Part shown: piece by piece, positions 12,092-22,440 of the stretch | Position numbering within the stretch: position 1 is the stretch's first letter | Layout of the letters: the number at the start of each line of letters is the position of its first letter | From: Azoarcus sp. | GTDB taxonomy: Bacteria > Pseudomonadota > Gammaproteobacteria > Burkholderiales > Rhodocyclaceae | Reading direction: 5' to 3' | Length of the DNA: 50,754 bases | NCBI GenBank assembly: GCA_031277975.1 | Contig: JAITLI010000007.1 | Coordinates: 1 to 50,754, forward strand | Made by a program: the position numbers and the translations under genes | The notes under the pieces: model-generated | Seen by the model: the letters and a program-made list of their open reading frames with translations, nothing else | Database searches by the model: none | What the model was told of the DNA's origin: nothing

Positions 12092-13009
12092 ATGGGCGCC
12101 CACACGCGACAACCGCCCCCCCGCCGCGCCATCGACGGCGTACTGCTGCTCGACAAACCATCGGGAATGACCTCCAACGCCGCGCTGCAAAGCGCGCGGC
12201 GGCTCCTCGACGCGCGCAAGGCCGGCCACGCCGGCACCCTCGACCCGCTGGCGAGCGGCCTGCTGCCGCTGACCTTCGGCGAAGCCACCAAATTCACGCA
12301 AATGCTGCTCGACGCCGGCAAAGTTTACGAAGCCGGCGTGCGCCTCGGCATCGAAACCGACAGCGGTGACGCCGAAGGCAAGGTACTGGCGACCAGGCCA
12401 GTCGCGGTCGACGAAGCCGGATTGCGCCGGACGCTCGCGCGCTTCACTGGCGAAATCGAACAAATCCCGCCGATGTACTCGGCGCTCAAGCGCAACGGCA
12501 AACCGCTCTACGAATACGCTCGCGCCGGTATCGAAATCGAACGCGCGCCGCGCCGGGTGACCATCTCGGAACTGAGTCTGCTTGCCTTTGCAGGCGAACG
12601 CTTCGTCATCCGCGTCGCCTGCGGCAAGGGCGCCTACATCCGCACCCTAGCCATGGACATCGGCGCGGCGCTGGGCTGCGGCGCGCACCTCGACGCCCTG
12701 CGGCGCACCCGCGCGGGCACATTCGACCTGAGCGCCAGCGTCACCCTGGAAAAACTGGAAACCCTCCCTCCGGCGCAACGCGACACCCTGCTTGCCCCCG
12801 TCGACACCCTCGTGGCCGCCTTCCCCCGGCTCGACCTCGACGCCGCCGCCGCCCGCCAAATCCTGCAAGGCCAACCCCTGCGGCGAAGCGGCGAAAACCC
12901 CGGCGACCGCGTCCGCCTCTACGGCCCCGACGGCTTCCTGGGACTGGGGCAATGGAAAGAAGACGAACGCCTGTGGCCAAAACGGCTTGTCTGCACGGAA
13001 CAGACATAA
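12092..13009 (+). CDS. truB: tRNA pseudouridine(55) synthase
   Basis: DGVLLLDKPSGMTSNAALQSARRLLDARKAGHAGTLDPLASGLLPL. Confidence 0.96.
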   Translation: MGAHTRQPPPRRAIDGVLLLDKPSGMTSNAALQSARRLLDARKAGHAGTLDPLASGLLPLTFGEATKFTQMLLDAGKVYEAGVRLGIETDSGDAEGKVLATRPVAVDEAGLRRTLARFTGEIEQIPPMYSALKRNGKPLYEYARAGIEIERAPRRVTISELSLLAFAGERFVIRVACGKGAYIRTLAMDIGAALGCGAHLDALRRTRAGTFDLSASVTLEKLETLPPAQRDTLLAPVDTLVAAFPRLDLDAAAARQILQGQPLRRSGENPGDRVRLYGPDGFLGLGQWKEDERLWPKRLVCTEQT

Positions 13010-13213
13010 ACAAAAGCCGCCCCGAAGAACGAAGCCCCCTCGCCCTGTACACCTGCGGGGGCGAAGGCCAGGGAGAGGGGGGGTTAACCAAACGGCGCGA
13101 GAGCGCCGCTGATTTGAACCGCCGCATGAATTGCCGCGTCGCTTCTCGCAAGACGCGTTCCACAGGACGCCCCCTCATTCGATCGGCGCTTCCAAGCGGG
13201 AATATCGTCCCGG

Positions 13214-14242
13214 TCACACCACGACAGGCTCGATTTCCAGTTCGACGCCGAATCGCGTCCATACGTCATCCTGGATGCGCACGGCCAGCCGCAGTACGTC
13301 CGCGCCGCTGGCGCCGCCATGATTGACCAGCACCAATGCCTGGCTGGCATGGCAGCCCACGGGGCCGAGACGGCGGCCTTTCCAGCCACATTGCTCGATC
13401 AGCCAGGCAGCGGCGAGTTTTTCGCGGCCATCGGCCTGCGGGTAGTGCGGCATCGCGGGGTACGCCGCGCGCAGCGCCGCGTATCGCCCGGCATCGACGA
13501 CGGGGTTCTTGAAGAAGCTGCCGGCGTTGCCCAGTTCGGCGGGGTCGGGGAGTTTGCGGCGGCGGATGGCGATCACGCTGTCCGCGATCTGGCGCGGCGT
13601 CGGCGCGGCGATGCCCCGCGCCGCCAGTTCGCGGGCGATGTCGCCGTAAGCGCTCAGTGGCCGCCAACGGCGCGGCAGGCGGAAACGCACCGCCGTGACC
13701 AGCCAGCGGCCCGGCTGTTGTTTGAACACGCTTTCCCGGTAGCCGAAGCGGCAGGCGGCGGCGTCGAACGCGCGCGTTTCGCCGCTCGCCAGATCGAGCG
13801 CGTCGAGCGCGCCGAACCGTTCGGCCACTTCCAGCCCGTAAGCGCCGATGTTCTGTACCGGCGCCGCGCCCACGGCGCCCGGGATCAACGACAGGTTTTC
13901 CAGCCCCGGCCAGCCTTCATCGAGCGTCCAGCGCACGAAATCGTGCCAGTTCTCGCCCGCGCCGGCTTCGACGATGATCGCCTCGTCATCGTCGCCGAGT
14001 TTGCGGCGGCCACGGATTTCCACCTTGAGCACGCAGGCGAGCGGCGCGCCGCGCAAGACCAGATTGCTGCCGCCGCCCAGGATGAAACAAGGCTCGCCGC
14101 CGCGCCGCGTGGCGGCGAAGGCGCGCGCCTCCTCCGCCGAAGCCAGCCGCAGCAGGCGCGTTGCCCGCGCTGGCAGGCCGAAGGTATTGAGCGCCGCCAG
14201 GTCGACGTCGCGCTGTTCGGTGAGAGGGAAAGCGGCGGTCAT
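13214..14242 (-). CDS. murB: UDP-N-acetylmuramate dehydrogenase
   Basis: [18 protein letters not shown]...[21 protein letters not shown]-terminal domain present. Confidence 0.95.
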   Translation of the reverse strand: MTAAFPLTEQRDVDLAALNTFGLPARATRLLRLASAEEARAFAATRRGGEPCFILGGGSNLVLRGAPLACVLKVEIRGRRKLGDDDEAIIVEAGAGENWHDFVRWTLDEGWPGLENLSLIPGAVGAAPVQNIGAYGLEVAERFGALDALDLASGETRAFDAAACRFGYRESVFKQQPGRWLVTAVRFRLPRRWRPLSAYGDIARELAARGIAAPTPRQIADSVIAIRRRKLPDPAELGNAGSFFKNPVVDAGRYAALRAAYPAMPHYPQADGREKLAAAWLIEQCGWKGRRLGPVGCHASQALVLVNHGGASGADVLRLAVRIQDDVWTRFGVELEIEPVVV

Positions 14243-14254
14243 GGCGAAGCGCGC

Positions 14255-14737
14255 TCAGGCGTTGCCGCCAGAGTGGCGCGGCGCGATGGGGAAGCAACGG
14301 TCATAGCCGAGATGGAAGATGAAGGCATAGGCCACGTAAGCCAGCGCCAGCCCGGCATCCGCCGCCAGCGCCGCCAGCCAGTCCATGTTCGTCCACGCCA
14401 TCACCACCGGCAGGGTGAGCGCGACCAGGCTGCTTTCAAAGGCCAGTGCGTGCGCCACCCTCAGCCGCAACGGACGGCGGTCGGCGCGGCGGCCAGTGAA
14501 TTTTGCCTCGCAGTAATCGAATCCACTATTGAAAACCGCATTCCAGAGCGCCGCGATCAGCGACAGCACGGTGAGCAGTCCCGCAGAGGAAGCCAGCGTC
14601 ACCCCGCTCGCCCAGGCGAACAATGGGGAGATCAACAGCAGCCCGCCGGCCTCGAATAGCAGAACCTGGCGCAGGCGATCGCGCGGCGAGCGCAGCGCGG
14701 GCAAAGGCACGGGCGCCGCCATGGGGATCGCCGTCAT
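14255..14737 (-). CDS. PACE-family/bacterial transmembrane pair-type membrane protein
   Basis: Four-helix membrane protein with RLRVAHALAFESSLVALTLPVVMAW and AYAFIFHLGYDRCFPI motifs. Confidence 0.7.
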   Translation of the reverse strand: MTAIPMAAPVPLPALRSPRDRLRQVLLFEAGGLLLISPLFAWASGVTLASSAGLLTVLSLIAALWNAVFNSGFDYCEAKFTGRRADRRPLRLRVAHALAFESSLVALTLPVVMAWTNMDWLAALAADAGLALAYVAYAFIFHLGYDRCFPIAPRHSGGNA

Positions 14738-16017
14738 CCGGCGCGCAACGCATCGAGTTCCCGCGCCACATCGGCGCGCGCCACGTTTTCGGCGAGATCG
14801 GCCCACGCGGCGAAATCCGCGCCGTCCCGGATCGCGCCCGCCGCCTGCCCGGCTTCGCGCGGCGAGGCAAAGCCGCGGCTTTGCAGGAGCGGACGGCCAT
14901 CGCCGCTGGCGAGCTTGAAATAGAACAGGCCATCCGCTTCGCGGTACTGCTTGAACTGCGCCCTGGCCCGCGGTTTGGGAGGCGCCTCCGCCCGCGCCGC
15001 CGGGAGCCGGTCGAGCCGCCGCAATCCGACCGCCTCACGCAAGCGGGCGACGAAAGGCGCCGCATATTTGGCACGCAACGCATCCGCGCCGCTTTTCAGG
15101 ACTTGTTCGATGCGCGCCGGTTCGGCGATCAATTCTTCATAGCGGGCGCGCATCGGCGCGATCACCGCTTCCAGCTTGTCGAACAAAGCCTCCTTGGCGT
15201 CGCCCCAAGCGATGCCCTCCCGGAAGCGGGCACGCATCGCCTCGGTTTCGGCGGGCGCGGCAAACGCCTGGAAAAGCTGGAACAAGGCCGAGCCTTCCGT
15301 TTCTTTTGGCTCGCCGGGCGCTTTCGAATCGGTGACGATGGCGAAGACCTGCTTTTTCAATTCGGCGGTTGGGGCGAAGAGCGGGATCGTATTGTCGTAA
15401 CTCTTGCTCATCTTGCGCCCGTCCAGTCCCGGCAAGGTGGCGACCGCTTCATCGACCGCCGCCTCGGGCAGCACGAAGTATTCGCCATAGCGATGGTTGA
15501 AGCTCGCGGCGATGTCGCGCGCCATTTCGAGATGCTGAATCTGGTCGCGCCCCACCGGCACCTTGTGGGCGTTGAACATCAGGATGTCGGCGGCCATCAG
15601 CAACGGATACATGAAAAGGCCCATCGTCACCCCGGCGTCCGGCTCTCCGCCCTCGGCCGCGTTCTTGTCGACGGCGGCCTTGTAGGCGTGCGCGCGATTG
15701 AGCAGGCCCTTGCCGGTCACGCAGGTCAGCAGCCAAGTGAGTTCGGGAATCTCGGGAATATCGGACTGGCGGTAAAACCACGCCCTCTCGGGGCGCAGAC
15801 CTGCGGCGAGCCAAGTCGCGGCGATCTCTAGCGTGGAACGCTGTACGCGTTCAGGATCGCCAGTCTTGATGAGCGCGTGATAATCGGAGAGGAAATAGAA
15901 ACTCTCGACATCGGCGCGCTGACTGACTTCCACCGCCGGACGGATCGCGCCCGCGTAATTGCCGAGATGGGGCGCGCCCGAAGGCGTGATGCCGGTGAGA
16001 ATGCGTTGTTGGGTCAT
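14734..16017 (-). CDS. trpS: Tryptophanyl-tRNA synthetase
   Basis: RILTGITPSGAPHLGNYAGAIRPAVEV; GRKMSKSYDNTIPLF. Confidence 0.96.
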   Translation of the reverse strand: MTQQRILTGITPSGAPHLGNYAGAIRPAVEVSQRADVESFYFLSDYHALIKTGDPERVQRSTLEIAATWLAAGLRPERAWFYRQSDIPEIPELTWLLTCVTGKGLLNRAHAYKAAVDKNAAEGGEPDAGVTMGLFMYPLLMAADILMFNAHKVPVGRDQIQHLEMARDIAASFNHRYGEYFVLPEAAVDEAVATLPGLDGRKMSKSYDNTIPLFAPTAELKKQVFAIVTDSKAPGEPKETEGSALFQLFQAFAAPAETEAMRARFREGIAWGDAKEALFDKLEAVIAPMRARYEELIAEPARIEQVLKSGADALRAKYAAPFVARLREAVGLRRLDRLPAARAEAPPKPRARAQFKQYREADGLFYFKLASGDGRPLLQSRGFASPREAGQAAGAIRDGADFAAWADLAENVARADVARELDALRAG

Positions 16018-16292
16018 GGAGGCTGGAGGGTGCGTTGAAAATGTGCAAGTTTAGCGCCGAACCCACGTCCGGGCATTCCGCGGGGGCGGGTCTCGTTCGA
16101 AACGGAGCGCAGCGATGCTGAATAAGTTTGTATGTTACCCGGGTCCTTTGCGCGAAAGGATTTTTCCGCGGGGGCGGTTCTGCCTGTCTACACAAGGCGG
16201 GGATGTCCGCGCTTGCGTCCGGCTTCGAGTAGAATCCGGGCTTGGCCTATTGCACCAAGGGGCGCTCGACCCCTGAACCGGAGACAGCACAT

Positions 16293-17717
16293 ATGAGCAA
16301 GGAATTCGACATCCTCATCATCGGTGGCGGCCCTGGCGGCTACGTCGCCGCCATCCGCGCCGCGCAACTCGGCTTCAAGGTTGCCTGCTGCGAATCCAAC
16401 CCCTACGCCGACCCGAAGGGCGAACCCCGCCTCGGTGGCACCTGTCTCAATGTCGGATGCATCCCCTCAAAAGCGCTGCTGCACACCTCGCACCTGTTCG
16501 AGGAAGCCGCCCACGCTTTCGCGGGGCAAGGCATCGACATCGGCGCGCCGAAAATCGATGTGGCGAAAATGCTCGCGCGCAAGAACGGCATCGTCGATCA
16601 ACTCACCGGCGGTATCAAGGCGTTGTTCAAGAAAAACAAAGTCACCTTCCTGCCGGGGCACGGCGCATTCATCGCCAGGACGGCCAACGGCTGGAAACTC
16701 AGCGTCGGCAACGAAAAGGTGGACGCCGGACAAGTCATCGTCGCCACCGGCTCCAAGGCGCGCCACCTGCCCGATGTCCTCATCGACAACAAGATCGTCT
16801 GCGACAACGTCGGCGCGCTCGACATCGATGCCGTGCCCAGGAAGTTGGCGATCATCGGCGCGGGAATCATCGGACTGGAAATGGGTTCCGTTTGGCGCCG
16901 CCTCGGCGCGGAAGTCACCATCCTCGAAGCCGCGTCCGCCTTCCTGCCCGCCGCCGACGCCGACATCGCCAGGGAAGCCCTCAAGATTTTCACCAAGCAG
17001 GGCCTCGCCATCCGCACCGGCGTCAAGATCGGTGGCATCAAGGCGGGCAAGAAAAGCGTCGCCATCGCCTACGCCGACAAGGACGGCAAGCCCGCCCAGC
17101 TCGAAGCCGACCGGTTCATCGTCTCCGTGGGCCGCATTCCCAACACCGAGGGGCTGAACGCCGGAGCCGTCGGCCTCAAGCTCAGCGAGCGCGGCCAGAT
17201 CGAGATCGACGAACACTGCAAGACCAATCTTCCCGGCGTCTGGGCCATCGGCGACGTGGTGCGCGGCCCCATGCTCGCCCACAAGGCGATGGAAGAGGCC
17301 GTGATGGTGGCCGAACGCATCGCCGGGCAAGCCGGTCACGCCAACCTCGACGTCATCCCCGGCGTCATCTACACCACGCCGGAAATCGCCTGGGTCGGCA
17401 AAACCGAGCAACAACTCAAGGAAGCGGGCATCGACTACAGGACAGGGAAAATACCTTTCCTCGCCAATGGCCGCGCGCTCGGAATCGGCGCGCCGGAAGG
17501 CTTCGTCAAGATGCTGGCCGATGCCCGCAGCGACCGTATCCTGGGCGTCCACATCATTGGCGCGGGCGCCTCCGATCTTATCGCCGAAGCCACCGTGGCG
17601 CTGGAATTCGCCGCCGCCTCGGAAGACCTCGCCCGCATCTGCCATGCCCATCCGACCCTGTCGGAAGTCCTGCACGAAGCGGCGCTGGCCTGCGACAAGA
17701 GGGCGCTGCATTTTTGA
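16293..17717 (+). CDS. lpdA: Dihydrolipoyl dehydrogenase
   Basis: EFDILIIGGGPGGYVAAIRAAQLG; GGTCLNVGCIPSKALL; C-terminal HAHPTLSEVLHEAAL. Confidence 0.95.
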   Translation: MSKEFDILIIGGGPGGYVAAIRAAQLGFKVACCESNPYADPKGEPRLGGTCLNVGCIPSKALLHTSHLFEEAAHAFAGQGIDIGAPKIDVAKMLARKNGIVDQLTGGIKALFKKNKVTFLPGHGAFIARTANGWKLSVGNEKVDAGQVIVATGSKARHLPDVLIDNKIVCDNVGALDIDAVPRKLAIIGAGIIGLEMGSVWRRLGAEVTILEAASAFLPAADADIAREALKIFTKQGLAIRTGVKIGGIKAGKKSVAIAYADKDGKPAQLEADRFIVSVGRIPNTEGLNAGAVGLKLSERGQIEIDEHCKTNLPGVWAIGDVVRGPMLAHKAMEEAVMVAERIAGQAGHANLDVIPGVIYTTPEIAWVGKTEQQLKEAGIDYRTGKIPFLANGRALGIGAPEGFVKMLADARSDRILGVHIIGAGASDLIAEATVALEFAAASEDLARICHAHPTLSEVLHEAALACDKRALHF

Positions 17718-17730
17718 ACAGCGGTGCCGT

Positions 17731-17788
17731 GCGCCGGATAAAACGAACTGGATTGCCACATCGCTCGCGCTCCTCGCAATGACGAGTC
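17731..17788. repeat. Inverted copy of the dispersed repeat at 503-560
   Basis: GCGCCGGATAAAACGAACTGGATTGCCACATCGCTCGCGCTCCTCGCAATGACGAGT is approximately the reverse complement of 503-560. Confidence 0.65.
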
Positions 17789-17796
17789 CTGTCGAA

Positions 17797-17850
17797 GAAT
17801 TCCTTTCGCCCCCCCGCAGGGGGGATGTACAAAGCGGGGGAGGGGAATTC
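17797..17850. repeat. Short/internally deleted copy of the GAATTC-terminated MITE/REP-like element
   Basis: GAATTCctttcgCCCCCCCGCAGGGGGG...AAAGCGGGGGAGGGGAATTC, same downstream flank ATCGAAAG.ACTCGTC as at 483-509. Confidence 0.5.
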
Positions 17851-18134
17851 ATCGAAAGAACTCGTCTTTGCGGGTTTTCCCTTCGTCGCCATTGCGGGCA
17901 CGGCGCGGCAATCCAGCCTCCCGGGAATCGTGCCCGGCCCGCGATGCGCGCGCGCCCTCCGCGCAAAAGGCGCACCGTGTCCGCGCGACATGGCGCGATC
18001 CCGTCCGCTCCGGCACAATCGCACTTTCGTCCGTGTCCTCTCTGTCATTCAATGGCATCCCACGTCCGCCGCGAAGCGCTTTTCCCCCACGCCCCGTTCC
18101 CGTTTCTTTCGCTGCCCGCCATGCGCCGCCGGTC

Positions 18135-19097
18135 ATGAGCGCGATCCTGTTGACCGGCGCAAGCGGTTTCATCGGCCAAGCGCTGGCCCGGCGGCTTGCG
18201 TCGGACAATCATTGCCTGCGGCTGGCGGCGAGGTCGCCGCTACCCGGCTGCCCGGATGGCGCCGAGATATTCCATTTTGCCGGTCTTGATCCGGCCACGG
18301 ACTGGACGCCGGCGCTCACCGGCATTGACGTGGTCGTCCACTGCGCGGGCCGCGCGCATGTCATGGCCGAGACCGCCGCCAACCCTCTTGCCGAATTCCG
18401 CCGCATCAATACCGATGCCACGGCGCGGCTTGCCAGCCAAGCCGTACAGGCCGGCGTGCGGCGTTTCGTGCTCGTAAGCACGGTCAAGGTCTGCGGCGAA
18501 CGCACCCAACCCGGGACAAGTTTCACCGCCAATACCACGCCCGTCCCCGCCGATCCCTACGCCATCTCCAAGCTCGATGCCGAACGCGCCGTGCGCGCGC
18601 TGGGTGCGGGCGGCGGCATGGAGGTCGTCATCGTCCGCCCACCGCTGGTCTATGGGCCGGGCGTCAAGGCCAATTTCCTGCGCCTGATGCGATGGATCGA
18701 CCATGGCCTACCCTTGCCGTTGGCCGGTATCGACAACCGGCGCAGCCTGGTCGCGCTCGACAATCTCGCCGATTTGCTGGCGCGCTGTGTTGACCACCCC
18801 GCCGCCGCCGAGCAGATTCTGTACGCCAGCGATGGCGAGGATTTATCGACGCCGGAGCTTTTGCGCCGCCTCGGCATGGCGCTCGGCAAACCCGCAAGGC
18901 TGTTCCGCGCCCCCACCTGGTTGCTCGGGAGCGGCGCGCGCCTGCTCGGTCAACGCGCGCTGATCGACCGCCTGCACGCCTCACTGCAAGTCGATATCCG
19001 CCCTACCCGCCGCTTGCTCGCCTGGTCGCCCCCTTGCACGGTCGATGTGGCGCTGGAGCGCACCGTGGAACATTTCCGCGCCCGCAAACAGCGTTGA
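18135..19097 (+). CDS. NAD-dependent epimerase/dehydratase (UDP-glucose 4-epimerase-like, surface polysaccharide)
   Basis: MSAILLTGASGFIGQALARRLAS; VVHCAGRAHVM; STVKVCGE...YAISKLDAE. Confidence 0.88.
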   Translation: MSAILLTGASGFIGQALARRLASDNHCLRLAARSPLPGCPDGAEIFHFAGLDPATDWTPALTGIDVVVHCAGRAHVMAETAANPLAEFRRINTDATARLASQAVQAGVRRFVLVSTVKVCGERTQPGTSFTANTTPVPADPYAISKLDAERAVRALGAGGGMEVVIVRPPLVYGPGVKANFLRLMRWIDHGLPLPLAGIDNRRSLVALDNLADLLARCVDHPAAAEQILYASDGEDLSTPELLRRLGMALGKPARLFRAPTWLLGSGARLLGQRALIDRLHASLQVDIRPTRRLLAWSPPCTVDVALERTVEHFRARKQR

Positions 19098-19110
19098 AAC
19101 AAAACAGATC

Positions 19111-20181
19111 ATGGAGATCGCCCTTCCCCCGAATCTCGCGCAATGCTTCGGGCTGGCGCTGGCCGTGGCGGCGCTGTCCCTCGCGCTCACCGCGCTGCTG
19201 CGCCGCTATGCCCTGTGGCGCCGCCTGCTCGATATTCCCAACGCGCGCAGCTCGCACGCGGCGCCCACCCCGCGCGGCGGCGGCGCGGCGATCGTGGCGA
19301 GCTTTTTTGCCGCCCTCGCCGCAGCCAACCACATGGGCATGCTGTCGCCGGCGCTGGTCTGGACATTGATGGGCGCGGGCGGACTCGTCGCTCTCGCCGG
19401 TCTCATCGACGATCACGGCCATTTCGCCGCGCGCTGGCGCTTGCTGGCGCATTTCATCGCCGCCGCCGCATGCCTGTACGCGCTGCCGGAACACCCCGGG
19501 CTTTTCGGCGCGGCCCATCCGTCATCCGGAGGTTCCTTGGCGCTCCTTGTGTGCGGCGAGGTGCTTTATCTGGTGTGGATGCTCAATCTCTACAACTTCA
19601 TGGACGGCATCGACGGCATCGCCGGAACCGAAGCCATCTGCGCCAGCCTCGGCGGCGCGCTGCTTTTCCTGTCGGGCGGCGCTCCCGGCCTGGCCGCCGC
19701 CCCGCTCCTGCTCGCGGCAGCGGTGGCCGGATTCCTGTACTGGAACTGGCCGCCGGCGCGAATCTTCATGGGCGACGTCGGCAGCGGCTTTCTCGGTTTC
19801 GCGCTCGGCCTCCTGCCCCTGCATGCCGCGCTACAGGCGCCAGCGCTTTTCTGGGGCTGGATGATCCTGCTGGCCGTCTTCATCTGCGACGCCAGCCTGA
19901 CCCTCGCGCACCGGGCGCTCGCGGGCGCGCGCATCCACGAAGCGCACCGCAGCCACGCTTACCAGCACGCCGCGCGGCGCTGGGGGCATCGTTCCGTCAC
20001 GCTCGCGGTCGCGGCGATCAACATTTTCTGGCTCCTACCGCTGGCGCTGGCCGCCGCACTGGGCTACATACATCCCGCCATCGGCGTGGCCACCGCCTAT
20101 GCGCCGCTTCTCGCGCTCGCCTGGGCGCTGGATGCCGGCAGGGACGAGCGCGAATACCCGCCGCCCTCGCCTTCCGCCTGA
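19111..20181 (+). CDS. MraY/WecA-family glycosyl-1-phosphate transferase
   Basis: DIPNARSSHAAPTPRGGG; NLYNFMDGIDGIAG; FMGDVGSGFLGF. Confidence 0.92.
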   Translation: MEIALPPNLAQCFGLALAVAALSLALTALLRRYALWRRLLDIPNARSSHAAPTPRGGGAAIVASFFAALAAANHMGMLSPALVWTLMGAGGLVALAGLIDDHGHFAARWRLLAHFIAAAACLYALPEHPGLFGAAHPSSGGSLALLVCGEVLYLVWMLNLYNFMDGIDGIAGTEAICASLGGALLFLSGGAPGLAAAPLLLAAAVAGFLYWNWPPARIFMGDVGSGFLGFALGLLPLHAALQAPALFWGWMILLAVFICDASLTLAHRALAGARIHEAHRSHAYQHAARRWGHRSVTLAVAAINIFWLLPLALAAALGYIHPAIGVATAYAPLLALAWALDAGRDEREYPPPSPSA

Positions 20182-20428
20182 TAGCGCCGCAACCACACCC
20201 AAGACGCTCCTGCGCGAATTCTACGAAGGAGACATTTTCTACCGGCGCGATGACGCGAACGCTTACGTGCAGGTCAAAAGCGTCGGGGGCGGCATGATCA
20301 CCATCACGACAGGCACACAGGGGCGGATTTCAGACAGCGTGCAGAGTCTTACGGTCGAAAGGCTGATACGATTATTGAAAAGCGGAAAATGACAGACTTT
20401 CATCCACGCGACAGAGCCGGAGGACACC

Positions 20429-21172
20429 ATGACAGAAGAAAAGAGGGAGCCGTCAGCAATCGTTAAGATCGGCGCCTGGTTTCTCGCCTTAATATCCGCG
20501 GTTCTCGGAATCGTCGCGGCGCACATGGCGGCGTCCTTCTTCGAATCAGAGCCAGACAAGCCCGCCAAAACCGCCAAAGCATCCGCGCCTGCCGCGCCCA
20601 CAAAGCAATATCTGCCCGACCCGCACTACATCATGAAAGAAGGCCCGGCGTATGGATACAGGAGACAATCCGGCGACGCGACAGAGATAGTAATGATCTA
20701 TTACATGGGAGAAAAAGACGGACGACACCAAGTGATGGAGGAAAACGCAGGATCGATGCTTGTTTATGAATGCGTATTACCGTGCCGTTATTTTAAGGCG
20801 ATGATCTTTTCGGACCTGGACGAACCGGCTATCGAAGTGAAACGATACGAGACGCAGCCGGGCAGCATGATCGATAAAATCATGACAGACTTGATGCACA
20901 AGGACATCGAATGCTGCGCCATATTCAGAATAAGGGGGAAGCAATATCTGGCGTGGTTCGACGAAAAAAAAGGGCAAATCTTGACAAGTTGGGAGAAAAC
21001 GCTAGCGGAAAAAAAGGCCAATGAAACCGTCGACATCGAAACTCCGGCATCGGTCACGAAACCACCGTACAAGGGATGCAAATTGATATTTATACCGAAT
21101 ATCGACGGCGCGCCGCCGAGCACGAGCTCGTGGTCATGCCCAAAGTCTTCCGTACCCGGCGCGGCGGGGTGA
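20429..21172 (+). CDS. Hypothetical membrane-anchored protein; C-terminus may be altered by adjacent IS debris
   Basis: N-terminal TM helix IGAWFLALISAVLGIVAAHMAASFF; AT-richer body; composition changes after about 21100. Confidence 0.6.
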   Translation: MTEEKREPSAIVKIGAWFLALISAVLGIVAAHMAASFFESEPDKPAKTAKASAPAAPTKQYLPDPHYIMKEGPAYGYRRQSGDATEIVMIYYMGEKDGRHQVMEENAGSMLVYECVLPCRYFKAMIFSDLDEPAIEVKRYETQPGSMIDKIMTDLMHKDIECCAIFRIRGKQYLAWFDEKKGQILTSWEKTLAEKKANETVDIETPASVTKPPYKGCKLIFIPNIDGAPPSTSSWSCPKSSVPGAAG

Positions 21173-21199
21173 CATGGAGGATGTGGGCAAGTGTGGGTT

Positions 21200-21310
21200 G
21201 CGCCCAATGCCGAACTGTCGGCACAGGGCGCTCAGGTTCTTCCCTTCCCGACCCGCAAACGATACAAATTCTCGCTTCAGTGTCATCGCATCCCTCGCTT
21301 TCCAGACCAT
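21200..21310 (-). pseudogene. N-terminal remnant of an IS3/IS481-like transposase HTH
   Basis: MVWKARDAMTLKREFVSFAGREGKNLSALCRQFGIGRN resembles the transposase HTH start; homology stops after the recognition helix. Confidence 0.6.
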
Positions 21311-21456
21311 TTTCCCTTCCTCCAGAAGAACATGGCGGAAGAATGACAATTGAGGAGGATGTGCTCGTACACTTTGGGACGATGTCCCCAGGCGGTACAC
21401 AAACTCCGGCCATCAACGGGACGATCCGTCCCGCACGCTGTCCTGCGGACGGGGTT

Positions 21457-22062
21457 TCAGGACAGGCCGGGCCGGGCGGCAAGAATCCGCCCCGCTTTTC
21501 GCTTCATCGTTTTCCCGAGCGCCGCCGCGATCGCTTCCGCAGAAAAGTCCCGTGCGACCAGGCGCATGAATTGCCACAGCGCATCGACATCCCCCATGGC
21601 GCGATGCCGCGTCGTGCAAACGAGTCCATGGCGCGCGATCAGAGCGTCGAGTCCATGACGATGCTGGCCGGGGTAGAGCCTGCGGGCGAGCTTGAGCGTG
21701 CACAGCGTCGGCGGATCGAAAGGCCGTCCGAGCGCCCGAAAGGCGTGGCGCAGGAAGGCATGGTCGAAATGGGCATTGTGGGCGACGAACACGCGGCCGG
21801 CCAGTTGCTCGGCCACCGTGTCCGCCACGGCGGCAAACGGCGGCGCGCTGGCGACCATGGCGTCGGAGATGCCGATGAGGCGCACGAGCAAGGGCGGAAT
21901 CGCCCGTTCCGGGTTGACGAGACTTTGCCAGCGTCCTGTCTCCCGGCCGTCTTCGACACGGAGAATGGCAATCTCGGTGATGGTGTCGCCCCCCGGGCGC
22001 GTGCCGGTGGTTTCGAGATCGACGAAAGCCATTCGGGATGGCAGCCCCGCCAGCCCGTTCAA
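21457..22062 (-). CDS. 3'-5' exonuclease, DnaQ/DEDDh family
   Basis: MAFVDLETTGTRPGGDTITEIAILRV; FVAHNAHFDHAFLRHAF; HRAMGDVDALWQF. Confidence 0.88.
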   Translation of the reverse strand: MNGLAGLPSRMAFVDLETTGTRPGGDTITEIAILRVEDGRETGRWQSLVNPERAIPPLLVRLIGISDAMVASAPPFAAVADTVAEQLAGRVFVAHNAHFDHAFLRHAFRALGRPFDPPTLCTLKLARRLYPGQHRHGLDALIARHGLVCTTRHRAMGDVDALWQFMRLVARDFSAEAIAAALGKTMKRKAGRILAARPGLS

Positions 22063-22068
22063 GCGCTT

Positions 22069-22260
22069 TCAGTGGAAATTGTCATAGTAATAAGGTCTGA
22101 CCGGCACTTGCACGGCTTCAAAGGCGCGCCGCGCCTCCGCATCCTGCGGCTTGTCCCACCACAGGGCGCGCCCCGTGCGTTGTACTTCGCGCTCTTCGGG
22201 ATGTTGCTTCAGCCATTCGCGCATGAAGAGGGTGTATTCAGAGTCGTAGGGCTTGGGCAT
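22069..22260 (-). CDS. DUF3460 family protein
   Basis: YDSEYTLFMREWLKQHPEEREVQRTGRALWWDKPQDAEA. Confidence 0.8.
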   Translation of the reverse strand: MPKPYDSEYTLFMREWLKQHPEEREVQRTGRALWWDKPQDAEARRAFEAVQVPVRPYYYDNFH

Positions 22261-22440
22261 GGCGGCTTTCCTTTCTGTAACAGGGAGAGACGGATGGCAA
22301 ACGCCGTCGATACTACCACCCGATGCGCTTCCGGTCTGATGATCCGCGCTCTGGCGGAATTCTTCCGCGCAACGCTTTTGGCATATTTCCGCGTCTTTGC
22401 CGTTTGCCGGGCGGTTTTCTCTGCCACATTCTATCCCGAA

